Made by a program: the position numbers and the translations under genes. This document shows positions 56,572-64,000 of a stretch of DNA of 64,000 nt, in pieces. The notes under the pieces are model-generated. The model searched no databases and was not told where the DNA came from. It worked only from the letters and a program-made list of their open reading frames with translations. The DNA is from Marinifilum sp. D737. Lineage in GTDB: Bacteria > Bacteroidota > Bacteroidia > Bacteroidales > Marinifilaceae. Each line of letters opens with the position of its first letter. Position 1 is the first letter of the stretch. The DNA lies in assembly GCF_026672275.1 (NCBI RefSeq), contig NZ_JANQCD010000022.1:1-64000 (forward strand), written 5' to 3'.

Positions 56572-56739
56572 CAAACACATGATTAACAAGCTATTATCGC
56601 TTTATTTTAACGAGGAAATCTATACGTTCATCTAATTTTACCAAAGCGAAAAAAGAATATATAGCTGATTTTCTGACAAATACACAATAGGCTTTAATTG
56701 GGATTATCGATAGTATCTATAAAATAGATAGAATAATAC

Positions 56740-56747
56740 TAACTTTG
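56740..56747 (+). promoter_or_regulatory. Possible promoter box for the S46 peptidase gene
   Basis: TAACTTTG fits TAnnTTTG and lies 91 bases before the ATG at 56839. The rest of the 267-base spacer after rnhB has no gene. Confidence 0.4.
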
Positions 56748-56838
56748 CTTGTCAACAAAATAATTTGACTCAACAAACACTCCTAGTGCTTACTTATAAG
56801 TCAAACACTTGGGGCATATTTAAAATTATTCAACTAAA

Positions 56839-59016
56839 ATGAGAAATTTAAAATCATTAGTATTGGGATTAAGTCTTTTGCTTTGCTTTTCTACTGTGAG
56901 AGCAGACGAAGGAATGTGGCTTTTATCCTTATTAAAAAAGAACACTGCAGAAATGCAGGAGAAAGGCTTTAAGCTTACAGCTGAAGACATTTATAAAGTA
57001 AACGAATCTTGTTTAAAAGATGCAATTGTTGGTTTAGGAAGCGAAGGAAGACCATTCCGTCACTTTTGTACTGGTGAGATTATTTCTGACCAAGGTTTAT
57101 TCTTAACCAACCATCACTGTGGTTTTGGTGTAATTCAGTCGCACTCAACTCCTGAGCATGATTATTTATCAGATGGTTTCTGGGCATACGATAAGAAAGA
57201 AGAGTTAAGCAATCCAGGTATTACTGCTTCTATTTTGGTAAGAATGGAAGATGTAACCAAAGCTGTTTTAAAAGGAGTAAAAGACGACATGTCGGAAGAA
57301 GATCGTTACAAAGCGATTGAAGCAGCAGCAACAGCTATTGAGAAAAAAGCTGAAGAAGATACTCACTTGAGAGCTAACGTTAGAAGCATGTTCAATGGCA
57401 ACCAATACTTTGTTTTCATTTATGAAATTTACAAAGATGTTCGTTTGGTAGGTGCTCCTCCACAATCAATGGGTAAATTTGGTGGTGATACTGATAACTG
57501 GATGTGGCCTCGTCATACTGCTGACTTCTCATTGTTCCGTATTTATACTGGTGCTGATGGAAAACCAGCAGCTTACTCAGAAAACAATGTACCATTGAAA
57601 CCTAAGCATCATTTACCAATCTCTGTTAAAGGAGTTGAAGAAGGTGACTTCGCTATGATTATGGGATTCCCAGGAACAACAAATCGTTACCTAACTTCAT
57701 ATGGTTTAGAAGAAACCATGAAAATTACCAACAAGAATCGTTACGATATCCGTACAGTAAAATTGGATATCATGATGAATGATATGTTGAAAGATCCTAA
57801 GGTAAGAATTCAATACGCTTCGAAACATGCAGGTAGTGCAAACTATTGGAAATACTCAAACGAGCAGAATAAAGCTTTGAAGAAGTTGAACACAATAGGT
57901 CATAAAAAAGAAATTGAAGAAGAATTCTTAGAGTGGGCTAACGCTAAACCAAAACGTGCAGTGAAGTATGGCGAAGCTTTAAATATGATTAAAAAAGTTT
58001 ATGCTGACAGAAAAGACGCAGCTTACCAGGCTTCATACATTGGTGAAGCATTGGCTAGAGGTGCCGAAGCTCCAGGATTTGCAGCGAAAGCAAGCAAATT
58101 ACTAAAACTTCTAAAAGCAGAAACTCAGGATGCTGAAGCTATTGAAAAAACCATTGCTGCAATGAAAGCTTCAGGGAAGAGATTCTATAAAGATTATAAT
58201 GCACCTACCGATCAAAAATTAATGGCTGGTTTATTTGCATTCTATGCAGGTCATATCAAAATGGAAAACCGTCCTGCTATTTTCGAAACTATCGAAAAAG
58301 AGTACAACAACGATTTCAACAAATTTGCTGAAAACGTATATGCAAATTCGGTATTCGCAACAGAAGCAAACTTCAACAAATTCCTTGAAGCACCCGAAGC
58401 TGAAGTATTGGAAAATGATTTCTTGTACAGAACAGGTTCATCGATCCAGGAAGCTTACTACGCAGCTTACAAGGCAGCAAGTAAAGGTTCTGAAGAATTG
58501 AATCAAGGAAGACGTTTATTTGTTGATGGTTTACTACAAATCAACAAGAAAAAATTAATGGCTCCTGATGCAAACTCAACACTTCGTTTAACTTACGGTA
58601 ATGTTGGTGGCTATGAGCCAAGAGATGGTGCTTACTACTACCACTACACTACTTTGAAAGGTGTAATGGAGAAAGAAGATCCAACAAGCCACGAATTCCA
58701 GGTTCCTGCAAAACTGAAAGAGCTTTATGAAGCTAAAGATTATGGAATGTATGCTGATAAGAACGGTAACCTACCTGCTTGTTTCCTAACGAACAACGAC
58801 ATTACAGGTGGTAACTCAGGTTCTCCGGTAATTAACGGAAATGGTGAATTAATTGGTACTGCTTTCGATGGTAACTCAGAAGCTATGTCAGGTGATATCG
58901 ACTTCGAAGAAAACCTCCAAAGATGTATCAACCTTGATGTTCGTTACACGCTATTTATCATCGATAAATTTGCTGGTGCCAAAAACATCATCGACGAATT
59001 GACAATTGTGAAGTAA
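56839..59016 (+). CDS. S46 family dipeptidyl-peptidase (DPP7-like)
   Basis: A 725-residue exported serine peptidase with signal peptide (about 1-22) and a chymotrypsin-type fold. His in FLTNHHCGFG (about 92-93), Asp in HTADFSLFRIY (about 230), Ser in the GGNSGSPV motif (about 657). The residue 18 positions after this Ser is Gly (FDGN); in DPP7 it is Gly and in DPP11 it is Arg, so a DPP7-like preference for hydrophobic P1 residues is expected. It releases dipeptides in the periplasm for nutrition. Codon use is regular and the gene probably highly expressed. Confidence 0.94.
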   Translation: MRNLKSLVLGLSLLLCFSTVRADEGMWLLSLLKKNTAEMQEKGFKLTAEDIYKVNESCLKDAIVGLGSEGRPFRHFCTGEIISDQGLFLTNHHCGFGVIQSHSTPEHDYLSDGFWAYDKKEELSNPGITASILVRMEDVTKAVLKGVKDDMSEEDRYKAIEAAATAIEKKAEEDTHLRANVRSMFNGNQYFVFIYEIYKDVRLVGAPPQSMGKFGGDTDNWMWPRHTADFSLFRIYTGADGKPAAYSENNVPLKPKHHLPISVKGVEEGDFAMIMGFPGTTNRYLTSYGLEETMKITNKNRYDIRTVKLDIMMNDMLKDPKVRIQYASKHAGSANYWKYSNEQNKALKKLNTIGHKKEIEEEFLEWANAKPKRAVKYGEALNMIKKVYADRKDAAYQASYIGEALARGAEAPGFAAKASKLLKLLKAETQDAEAIEKTIAAMKASGKRFYKDYNAPTDQKLMAGLFAFYAGHIKMENRPAIFETIEKEYNNDFNKFAENVYANSVFATEANFNKFLEAPEAEVLENDFLYRTGSSIQEAYYAAYKAASKGSEELNQGRRLFVDGLLQINKKKLMAPDANSTLRLTYGNVGGYEPRDGAYYYHYTTLKGVMEKEDPTSHEFQVPAKLKELYEAKDYGMYADKNGNLPACFLTNNDITGGNSGSPVINGNGELIGTAFDGNSEAMSGDIDFEENLQRCINLDVRYTLFIIDKFAGAKNIIDELTIVK

Positions 59017-59034
59017 TTAAGCACTCACAAAATA

Positions 59035-59146
59035 ATAAGCTGAAGAACGCAAAGGATGCTCGAATTTTTGGGCATCCTTTTTTTTTATGAAAGTCTGGAA
59101 CGGTCGAAAAGTCGTAAAGTCCAATCCTTTGCGTTCTTCAGCTTAT
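59035..59146. repeat. 23-bp inverted repeat around the S46 gene terminator
   Basis: 59035-59057 and 59124-59146 are exact reverse complements (ATAAGCTGAAGAACGCAAAG and three more bases). The right arm is outside the terminator stem, so the left arm can pair either with it or, in its last seven bases, take part in the terminator. Confidence 0.85.
59051..59086 (+). terminator. Terminator after the S46 peptidase gene
   Basis: AAAGGATGC (59051-59059) pairs with GCATCCTTT (59072-59080), followed by six more T. It starts 34 bases after the stop codon. Confidence 0.93.
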
Positions 59147-59187
59147 AATTCTCGGCGCCCTTTCCGTGAACCCCTTCATATTTTTCT

Positions 59188-59195
59188 TACTTTTG
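59188..59195 (+). promoter_or_regulatory. Probable rnhA promoter box
   Basis: TACTTTTG fits TAnnTTTG and lies 25 bases before the rnhA ATG. Confidence 0.45.
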
Positions 59196-59220
59196 ATCTG
59201 GAAAACCTAAACAATACAAG

Positions 59221-59679
59221 ATGTCAGCAAAAATTACAATGTTTACCGATGGTGCGGCTAGTGGAAATCCAGGTCCGGGAGGATATGGAGTTGTTTTAAT
59301 ATCGGGAAAACATCGTAAGGATTTAAACCAGGGATACAAACTTACCACCAACAACCGAATGGAATTGTTGGCTGTAATTGTTGGACTGGAAACTCTTAAA
59401 AATCCTGGTTGCGACGTTACCATTTATTCCGACTCAAAATATGTTATTGACTCTGTAGAGAAAAAATGGGTATTTGGTTGGGTAAAAAAGCGTTTCAAAG
59501 GAAAGAAAAATGCCGATTTATGGATGCGTTTTCTTGAAATATACAAGAAACACAATGTGAAGTTCGTATGGGTAAAAGGACATGCCAACATACCAGGAAA
59601 CGAACGTGCCGATGAGTTAGCAGTAATGGCTTCACAAGCTCCTAATTTACTTGATGACACTGGTTATCAGCCTGAATAA
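59221..59679 (+). CDS. rnhA: Ribonuclease HI
   Basis: A 152-residue RNase HI that degrades RNA in RNA-DNA hybrids. The four acidic catalytic residues are visible: Asp in MFTDGAASGNPGPGG (Asp10 region), Glu in NNRMELLAVI (about 47), Asp in IYSDSKYVID (about 69) and Asp in GNERADELA (about 133), with the HANIPGN loop before the last. Normal length. Its own promoter box lies upstream. Confidence 0.97.
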   Translation: MSAKITMFTDGAASGNPGPGGYGVVLISGKHRKDLNQGYKLTTNNRMELLAVIVGLETLKNPGCDVTIYSDSKYVIDSVEKKWVFGWVKKRFKGKKNADLWMRFLEIYKKHNVKFVWVKGHANIPGNERADELAVMASQAPNLLDDTGYQPE

Positions 59680-59791
59680 ATCATTCGCACCTAAAAACAT
59701 AAGGCCACTCACACTTAGGTTAACACATTGTGATCTATTAGTATACAATGGTATGCGGCATTACCATCCATTACAGTTCGAACTCTCGTTA

Positions 59792-60817
59792 TTATTCCCC
59801 CTCTTTTACTCCAAAAAAGTTTTCCAAGCTCTTTTTACTATCTCCACTCGATATTAAAATCAGGTAGTTATTGGTTTGCACATTGGTTCCTTTAACAGGA
59901 TTTTTAATGATTTTACCATCTTGCACCAAACCAATCAGAATGGCATTAAAATCTACTTTCAATTTCAGGAAAGCATCCATATAATCCGATCCGGCAAACT
60001 GGCATTCTTTGGTAATCAGGTATTGTTGGATATCCGAATCCTCATCGGAAACACTGGTGGCAATTAAGTCTTCGGTATAAGTGGCAACATGCGGTTCGAA
60101 CAAATAGGAAGCAACCAATTTAGAAGCTACCTCGTTTTGCGCAATCACATGATCGATTCCTGCATTTAAAAAGGTTTCTTTCAAACTAGGATTGGCACAA
60201 CGTACAACCACATTCGTCATTGGGTATTGCTTTTTCAGATTAATCACAAAAACCAAAGTTTCTGAGTCGCTATCAAAATTCACAAAAACTCGCTTGGTTT
60301 TGTCTACATTCACTTTCTGATAGGCCTCAATGTTTGAATAATCAGCAAAAAGAGAAAACACATCTTTCGATGAATACAGATCAGCAATTAAATCCAAATC
60401 CGCCTTATTGTTGGTAACAATAGCCACTTTTTGTCCGGCATGAATAATTTGATTTGCCACCTTTTGTGCAAATTCATTCCAACCAATAATCACATAATGA
60501 TTCTCGAAATCGGTTCCCCAAAAACCACTTTTTTTCTTTTCCATATACTGATTAAATCTTACTGTTATTTCACCAATTAAAAATCCTAATATTCCTAAAC
60601 TACCAATAATTACGAGCAAACCGATAATTTTACCAGGTAGCGTTATCGGATAAAAATCGCCATAACCAACCGTAGTTAGGGTAACAATGGCATACCAAAA
60701 AGCATCACCAATGGTTTTGATGTTTGAATCGGGCGATTGACTTTCAAACCACTGAATAGACAAAATTGCCGATACATAAACCAGAAATGCCGCCAGATAT
60801 ATTAGTTTTTTGCGCAT
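59792..60817 (-). CDS. Two-helix potassium channel with TrkA-N domain
   Basis: A 341-residue KcsA/Kch-type channel subunit. First membrane helix at about 7-23, pore loop with the selectivity filter TVGYGD in TLTTVGYGDFYP (about 49-56), second helix at about 66-87, then a cytoplasmic RCK/TrkA-N domain (FWGTDFENHYVIIGWNEFAQKVA) and a C-terminal TrkA-C-like part. It should let potassium through under nucleotide control. It is the first of a minus-strand series with speD, spermidine synthase and DUF350. Confidence 0.92.
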   Translation of the reverse strand: MRKKLIYLAAFLVYVSAILSIQWFESQSPDSNIKTIGDAFWYAIVTLTTVGYGDFYPITLPGKIIGLLVIIGSLGILGFLIGEITVRFNQYMEKKKSGFWGTDFENHYVIIGWNEFAQKVANQIIHAGQKVAIVTNNKADLDLIADLYSSKDVFSLFADYSNIEAYQKVNVDKTKRVFVNFDSDSETLVFVINLKKQYPMTNVVVRCANPSLKETFLNAGIDHVIAQNEVASKLVASYLFEPHVATYTEDLIATSVSDEDSDIQQYLITKECQFAGSDYMDAFLKLKVDFNAILIGLVQDGKIIKNPVKGTNVQTNNYLILISSGDSKKSLENFFGVKEGE

Positions 60818-60846
60818 GAGTTTTTATAAATATTAGATTTGTCTTG

Positions 60847-61608
60847 CTATTGATTGGACACATTATACTTTATACCATATTTATCAAACATCATGGTCAA
60901 GTATTTGATACTACCAATTACAGTCATATTTCCTTCCTGTCCTGAAACTATTCCAACTAAATAGCCATTTTTATCGATTACAGGAGATCCACTTGTCCCT
61001 TTCGGATGGATATCTGCCTTAATTGTTTGAGCATAGAAATAGTCATCTAAATTTTTATAGCATTGTAATTTTCTGATTGAAGGTTTGCTAATGTCTTTCT
61101 GTTCCCATCCCCATCCAACAGCATAAACAGTCTCATTTTTCTGTACAGCAGTATATCTTATTTTTAAAGGATATAGTTGATTGTTCTGCTTCTCTACCTC
61201 AAAAAGAATCCAATCACGTACCTTCATTGTATTATACTGTCCTATCTGCTCTTGTGGGTTTTTATTTATTAATCTTTTTATGGCAACTCTTCTTTCTTTT
61301 TGATTTTTTGGATACATCTGCCATGATTCAAAACTATCCCCCAAATCAACACTACTTAAACCCAATTCTTCAAAAAGAAAAAACATATGCTTGCACGAAA
61401 CGCCAATTGTATCCGCCCCCGTACTTACCAAAAATGAGTTAGCCATATCATAATAAGTGGTATCGGAAAAACTTATTTCATTTGTCAAAGCAAAATCAGG
61501 CCAAGAAGAAACAGGTTTATCAGTCCAGTACTCTTTTATCACCTGTGGTGCATTCCGACATCCAAACATTAACACTATGCTGATCGATAGTAAGGCTAAA
61601 TTCTTCAT
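60847..61608 (-). CDS. Trypsin-like serine protease lipoprotein
   Basis: A 253-residue protein with a lipoprotein-type signal (SIVLMFGC, Cys17). A chymotrypsin-fold triad can be read: His74 in SCKHMFF, Asp132 in RDWILFEVE and Ser207 in GTSGSPVIDKNGYLVG. This is a small stand-alone trypsin-like domain without PDZ. Substrate unknown. It lies 29 bases upstream of the channel gene on the same strand, so they may be co-transcribed. Confidence 0.82.
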   Translation of the reverse strand: MKNLALLSISIVLMFGCRNAPQVIKEYWTDKPVSSWPDFALTNEISFSDTTYYDMANSFLVSTGADTIGVSCKHMFFLFEELGLSSVDLGDSFESWQMYPKNQKERRVAIKRLINKNPQEQIGQYNTMKVRDWILFEVEKQNNQLYPLKIRYTAVQKNETVYAVGWGWEQKDISKPSIRKLQCYKNLDDYFYAQTIKADIHPKGTSGSPVIDKNGYLVGIVSGQEGNMTVIGSIKYLTMMFDKYGIKYNVSNQ

Positions 61609-61709
61609 AACTTTGGATTTTATTTAAAAAAAATCAATTACAGTTTAGATATCTCTTAGCTCTAAATGCATACTATGGAAAATTGCAGCTAAGTATTAAT
61701 TCTTACTTG

Positions 61710-62060
61710 CTAATTGTCCGCTGGCACACAAACTTCAATTCCTTCACCATTCCAATTCACTTGCAAATCGCTCTCTTCAACCATTCTCTTAAAATGCTCC
61801 GATTTGCCCTGATTACAGGAGCTCAACTCTACATAGGCATATCCCTTATCTGGGAATGTATGAATGGCCAAATGCGATTCGGCCAACATCCATAAAGCGG
61901 TATAACCCTGAACCGGAAAATGATGATCGGAACAATTCAAGATCACAAACTCCACCTTTTCCAGATAATTCTGAAACCTCACCTTTAAAATCATAGGATC
62001 ACATTCGGTAACCCAAAACCTAAGGCTGTGTATTTTTGCTGCTAGTAATTTTGTTTCCAT
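61710..62060 (-). CDS. speD: S-adenosylmethionine decarboxylase proenzyme
   Basis: A 116-residue prokaryotic class 1B AdoMet decarboxylase. It supplies decarboxylated AdoMet, the aminopropyl donor for spermidine. The self-cleavage site is the Ser of AESHLAIHTFPDKGYAYVEL (short form AESHLAIHTFP, Ser about 61), which becomes the pyruvoyl group; the catalytic Cys follows in LSSCNQG. It lies just downstream of the spermidine synthase gene. Confidence 0.95.
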   Translation of the reverse strand: METKLLAAKIHSLRFWVTECDPMILKVRFQNYLEKVEFVILNCSDHHFPVQGYTALWMLAESHLAIHTFPDKGYAYVELSSCNQGKSEHFKRMVEESDLQVNWNGEGIEVCVPADN

Positions 62061-62130
62061 TGACTAGTCTTTATTCGGTTATAGGCGTAGCACGCTACGT
62101 CTCTACATTTCTATATTTTCTTTCCTGTAT

Positions 62131-62158
62131 TATCAATTACCAATTGTTAATTGCTAAT
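62131..62158. repeat. AT-rich interspersed repeat at the end of the spermidine synthase gene
   Basis: CAATTACCAATTGTTAATTGCTAAT; the stretch AATTGTTAATTGCTAAT differs by one base from the 49783 and 6014 copies. Its right end overlaps the last codons of the spermidine synthase gene. Confidence 0.45.
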
Positions 62159-63692
62159 ACAGGTCCCAATTTCCTTTTAAATAATACTTATAAAGTACTG
62201 GTTCGTGAATTTTATTAACCAAAACCGTATCCTTTTCCCATGGATAATAATCCTTTCCAAACGATGTGATCAAAGCCATGGCCTCATTGTTGATCCAATG
62301 AGTTGGGATCTCAAACTCGAGTTTTCTTAAATTCTTCTTTACATCCCCGTTGGCTTGTTTCACGCCCAAACTCCATCCCCATTCGCCAAGTGTAATCACC
62401 TGGTTGTGCATTGGAACCGTTTCGAATCCTGCACTTTTCATGGTTTCCACAATGCAAGAAAAAGCACGTGTTGCAAAATATGGACTTCCTGCTTGCGTTA
62501 CAATAACACCGCCTGGTCGCATGTGTCGATAACATTGCTTGTAAAATTCATAGGAATACAATCGCCCTAACTCTACCGAACGAGGGTCGGGAAGATCAAT
62601 AATTACCACATCATAGTAATCTTCATTCTCTTGCAAAAAAGTAAAACCATCGGCATTATTTACATTCACCTTCTTGTGATGAAGCGAATTCTCATTCAGT
62701 TTGGTTAATATCGGATGTGTCTTTCCAAGTTTAGTCATGGCTGGATCCAAATCAACCAAGGTAATCTTTTCTACTTTTGGATACTTTAAAATCTCTCGAA
62801 CTGCGCAACCATCACCACCGCCCAATACCAGAACATTTACCGGATTAGGATGCAAACTCATTGCAGGATGCACCAAGGGTTCATGATACATTATCTCATC
62901 GCGAGTACACAATTGCTGGTTCCCATTCAGGTACAACCAGTAATCGTTTTTCCACTGGGTAATTACGATGCGTTGATATTTGGTCTGTTCAGCATATACA
63001 ACTTTATCATCATACTTTAGCTGTTCTCCATAACTGATCACTCGATCTGCAATGGCTGTTCCCGATGTAAGAAATACCAAAACAACAACACCTATTCCTG
63101 TTAAACTTCTTCGTTCATTGATTTTAAAAAGATCCCATAAGAAAATCATTACCACAATGGAGACTGTGAAATTTACAAATCCAAGAATGAATGGCGTATA
63201 AATCAAACCAAAGAAAGGCAGACCAATAAAAGCGAAAAATATTCCACCTAGCAAACTGCCATAATAGTCATTCTCAAGAATATTTGAAATATTGAATCGT
63301 AATTTCTCGTACTCATCATTAATTCGAATTACCAAAGGAATTTCCATTCCGATTAGCAAACCAACCAATACGGCCAATGAATAAATCATTATTCCAATGG
63401 CTTGCGTATACGCTGATGCCGTATAAACCAGTAAAGGTGCAAAAGAAACTATAATAGACAATGAAAACTCAAGCAGCAAGAACACTTTCAATAAGTTCTG
63501 TTCGAAAATCTTACTGAAACGAGCTCCAAGTCCCATTGAAAACAACATCAATGAAATGGTCATCACCCATTGTAATGTTGAATCACCCAGAAAATAGGTT
63601 GCCAGTGTAGATAGAATATACTCTGCTACTACACCAGAAAATCCGGTAGCAAAAATTGCTGCCTTTAATAATGTTGATTTACTCTTAAACAC
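62154..63692 (-). CDS. Membrane-fused polyamine aminopropyltransferase (spermidine synthase)
   Basis: A 512-residue protein: about seven membrane helices (about 10-215) fused to a spermidine synthase domain (about 230-500). The synthase part has the nucleotide-fold motif VLGGGDGCAVREI, the Asp-containing VDLDPAMTKLG and IIDLPDPRSVELGRLYSYEFY. In classical enzymes the catalytic block is DSSDP/DSTDP; here it is DLPDP, as in membrane-fused relatives, so the substrate may differ from putrescine. The start is GTG at 63692; no ATG is in a suitable place. Between speD and the DUF350 gene. Confidence 0.9.
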   Translation of the reverse strand: MFKSKSTLLKAAIFATGFSGVVAEYILSTLATYFLGDSTLQWVMTISLMLFSMGLGARFSKIFEQNLLKVFLLLEFSLSIIVSFAPLLVYTASAYTQAIGIMIYSLAVLVGLLIGMEIPLVIRINDEYEKLRFNISNILENDYYGSLLGGIFFAFIGLPFFGLIYTPFILGFVNFTVSIVVMIFLWDLFKINERRSLTGIGVVVLVFLTSGTAIADRVISYGEQLKYDDKVVYAEQTKYQRIVITQWKNDYWLYLNGNQQLCTRDEIMYHEPLVHPAMSLHPNPVNVLVLGGGDGCAVREILKYPKVEKITLVDLDPAMTKLGKTHPILTKLNENSLHHKKVNVNNADGFTFLQENEDYYDVVIIDLPDPRSVELGRLYSYEFYKQCYRHMRPGGVIVTQAGSPYFATRAFSCIVETMKSAGFETVPMHNQVITLGEWGWSLGVKQANGDVKKNLRKLEFEIPTHWINNEAMALITSFGKDYYPWEKDTVLVNKIHEPVLYKYYLKGNWDLY

Positions 63693-63700
63693 AAAGATTA

Positions 63701-63810
63701 AATTACGAATGACGAATTAGGAATTACGAGTTGAAAATCAAACTCAGGCCTAATACATATCATTCTTGTTTCTTACTAATTCGTAATTGTTAATTTGGAA
63801 TTCGTAATTA
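63701..63810. repeat. Inverted repeat between the spermidine synthase and DUF350 genes
   Basis: Left arm 63701-63730 (AATTACGAATGACGAATTAG...) and right arm about 63775-63810 (...AATTTGGAATTCGTAATTA) are imperfect inverted copies built from AATTACGAATT-like units, around a 44-base spacer. Related in style to the repeats at 5951, 49781 and 62131. Confidence 0.55.
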
Positions 63811-64000
63811 TTACAAGCACCATGTAATCAATACCGATCCGCCAATATATGCGAAAGCCTCTACCAAAGCAGCTCCTACATTTGGACGCTCCTGGTTGAT
63901 AATTTCATCCGTTAATTTTTCTCCTGGAAGAAGAATTTTATCAGTAATTAAACGCATTACCGGAAGAAGAATTAAACCTACCACCAATTCGAAACCTGTC
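63811..64000 (-). CDS. DUF350 membrane protein (3' end only)
   Basis: Only the C-terminal 63 residues lie in the window; the gene continues beyond 64000. They read FELVVGLILLPVMRLITDKI, LLPGEKLTDEIINQERPNVG, AALVEAFAYIGGSVLITWCL. The stretch around the GEKLTDEI and ERPNVGAAL parts with the following hydrophobic helix is typical of DUF350 (UPF0719) membrane proteins. It is upstream of the spermidine synthase gene on the same strand, an association known from other Bacteroidota. Confidence 0.8.
   Translation of the reverse strand, partial: TGFELVVGLILLPVMRLITDKILLPGEKLTDEIINQERPNVGAALVEAFAYIGGSVLITWCL

Overview
The window looks like chromosomal DNA from a Bacteroidota bacterium. The evidence is TAnnTTTG-type promoter boxes, few Shine-Dalgarno sites, a fused lpxC-fabZ gene, the type IX secretion protein SprA next to ruvA and gcvH, an S46 dipeptidyl-peptidase, DUF4837, GSCFA and DUF4956 genes, and an AT-rich genome with small AT-rich inverted repeats between genes. 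Marine Marinilabiliales (Marinifilaceae-like) is my best guess, but this is an impression from protein style, not a measurement.

Layout. 0-3.6 kb: GSCFA protein, alpha/beta hydrolase, YjbQ-family protein, epoxyqueuosine reductase. 3.9-9.8 kb: complete minus-strand SUF operon (sufB-C-D-S-E and a DUF59 gene) ending in a strong terminator. 9.9-18.3 kb: an accessory region. A 174-bp direct repeat, a tiny HTH gene and a structured leader followed by a cargo gene occur twice. Cargo 1 is a frame-broken, bacteriocin-like secreted peptide with a membrane protein behind it; cargo 2 is an unknown 163-residue protein. An operon of two paralogous exported carboxypeptidase-regulatory-domain proteins, a membrane protein and a thioredoxin-like protein follows. 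18.5-25.6 kb: thiL, an exported metalloprotease-like protein, and the lipid A block lpxA, lpxC-fabZ, lpxD with an HD phosphohydrolase. 25.8-30.8 kb: rimP-nusA-infB. 30.9-33.3 kb: ECF sigma factor, membrane anti-sigma-like protein and envelope protein. 33.3-42.1 kb: gcvH, sprA (2508 residues) and ruvA. 42.2-51.9 kb: pdxA, leucyl aminopeptidase, a lytic transglycosylase group, and M23 peptidase-dxr-rseP-tatA. 52.0-52.2 kb: two identical initiator tRNA genes. 52.4-59.7 kb: DUF4268, a metallophosphoesterase/DUF4956/CotH-like operon, rnhB, S46 peptidase, rnhA. 59.8-64 kb: potassium channel, lipoprotein protease, speD, a membrane-fused spermidine synthase and a DUF350 gene cut by the window edge.

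Most of the window is ordinary core genome. The best candidate for something undescribed is the duplicated HTH/leader/cargo module at 9.95-13.7 kb. Both leaders (10916-11055 and 12958-13100) share motifs at nearly constant spacing, while their first stem differs in sequence yet stays fully paired. That suggests a conserved RNA (or operator) placed before exchangeable cargo genes. A 72-bp element with inverted ends, found once before the YjbQ gene and once before thiL, is a second unexplained signal.
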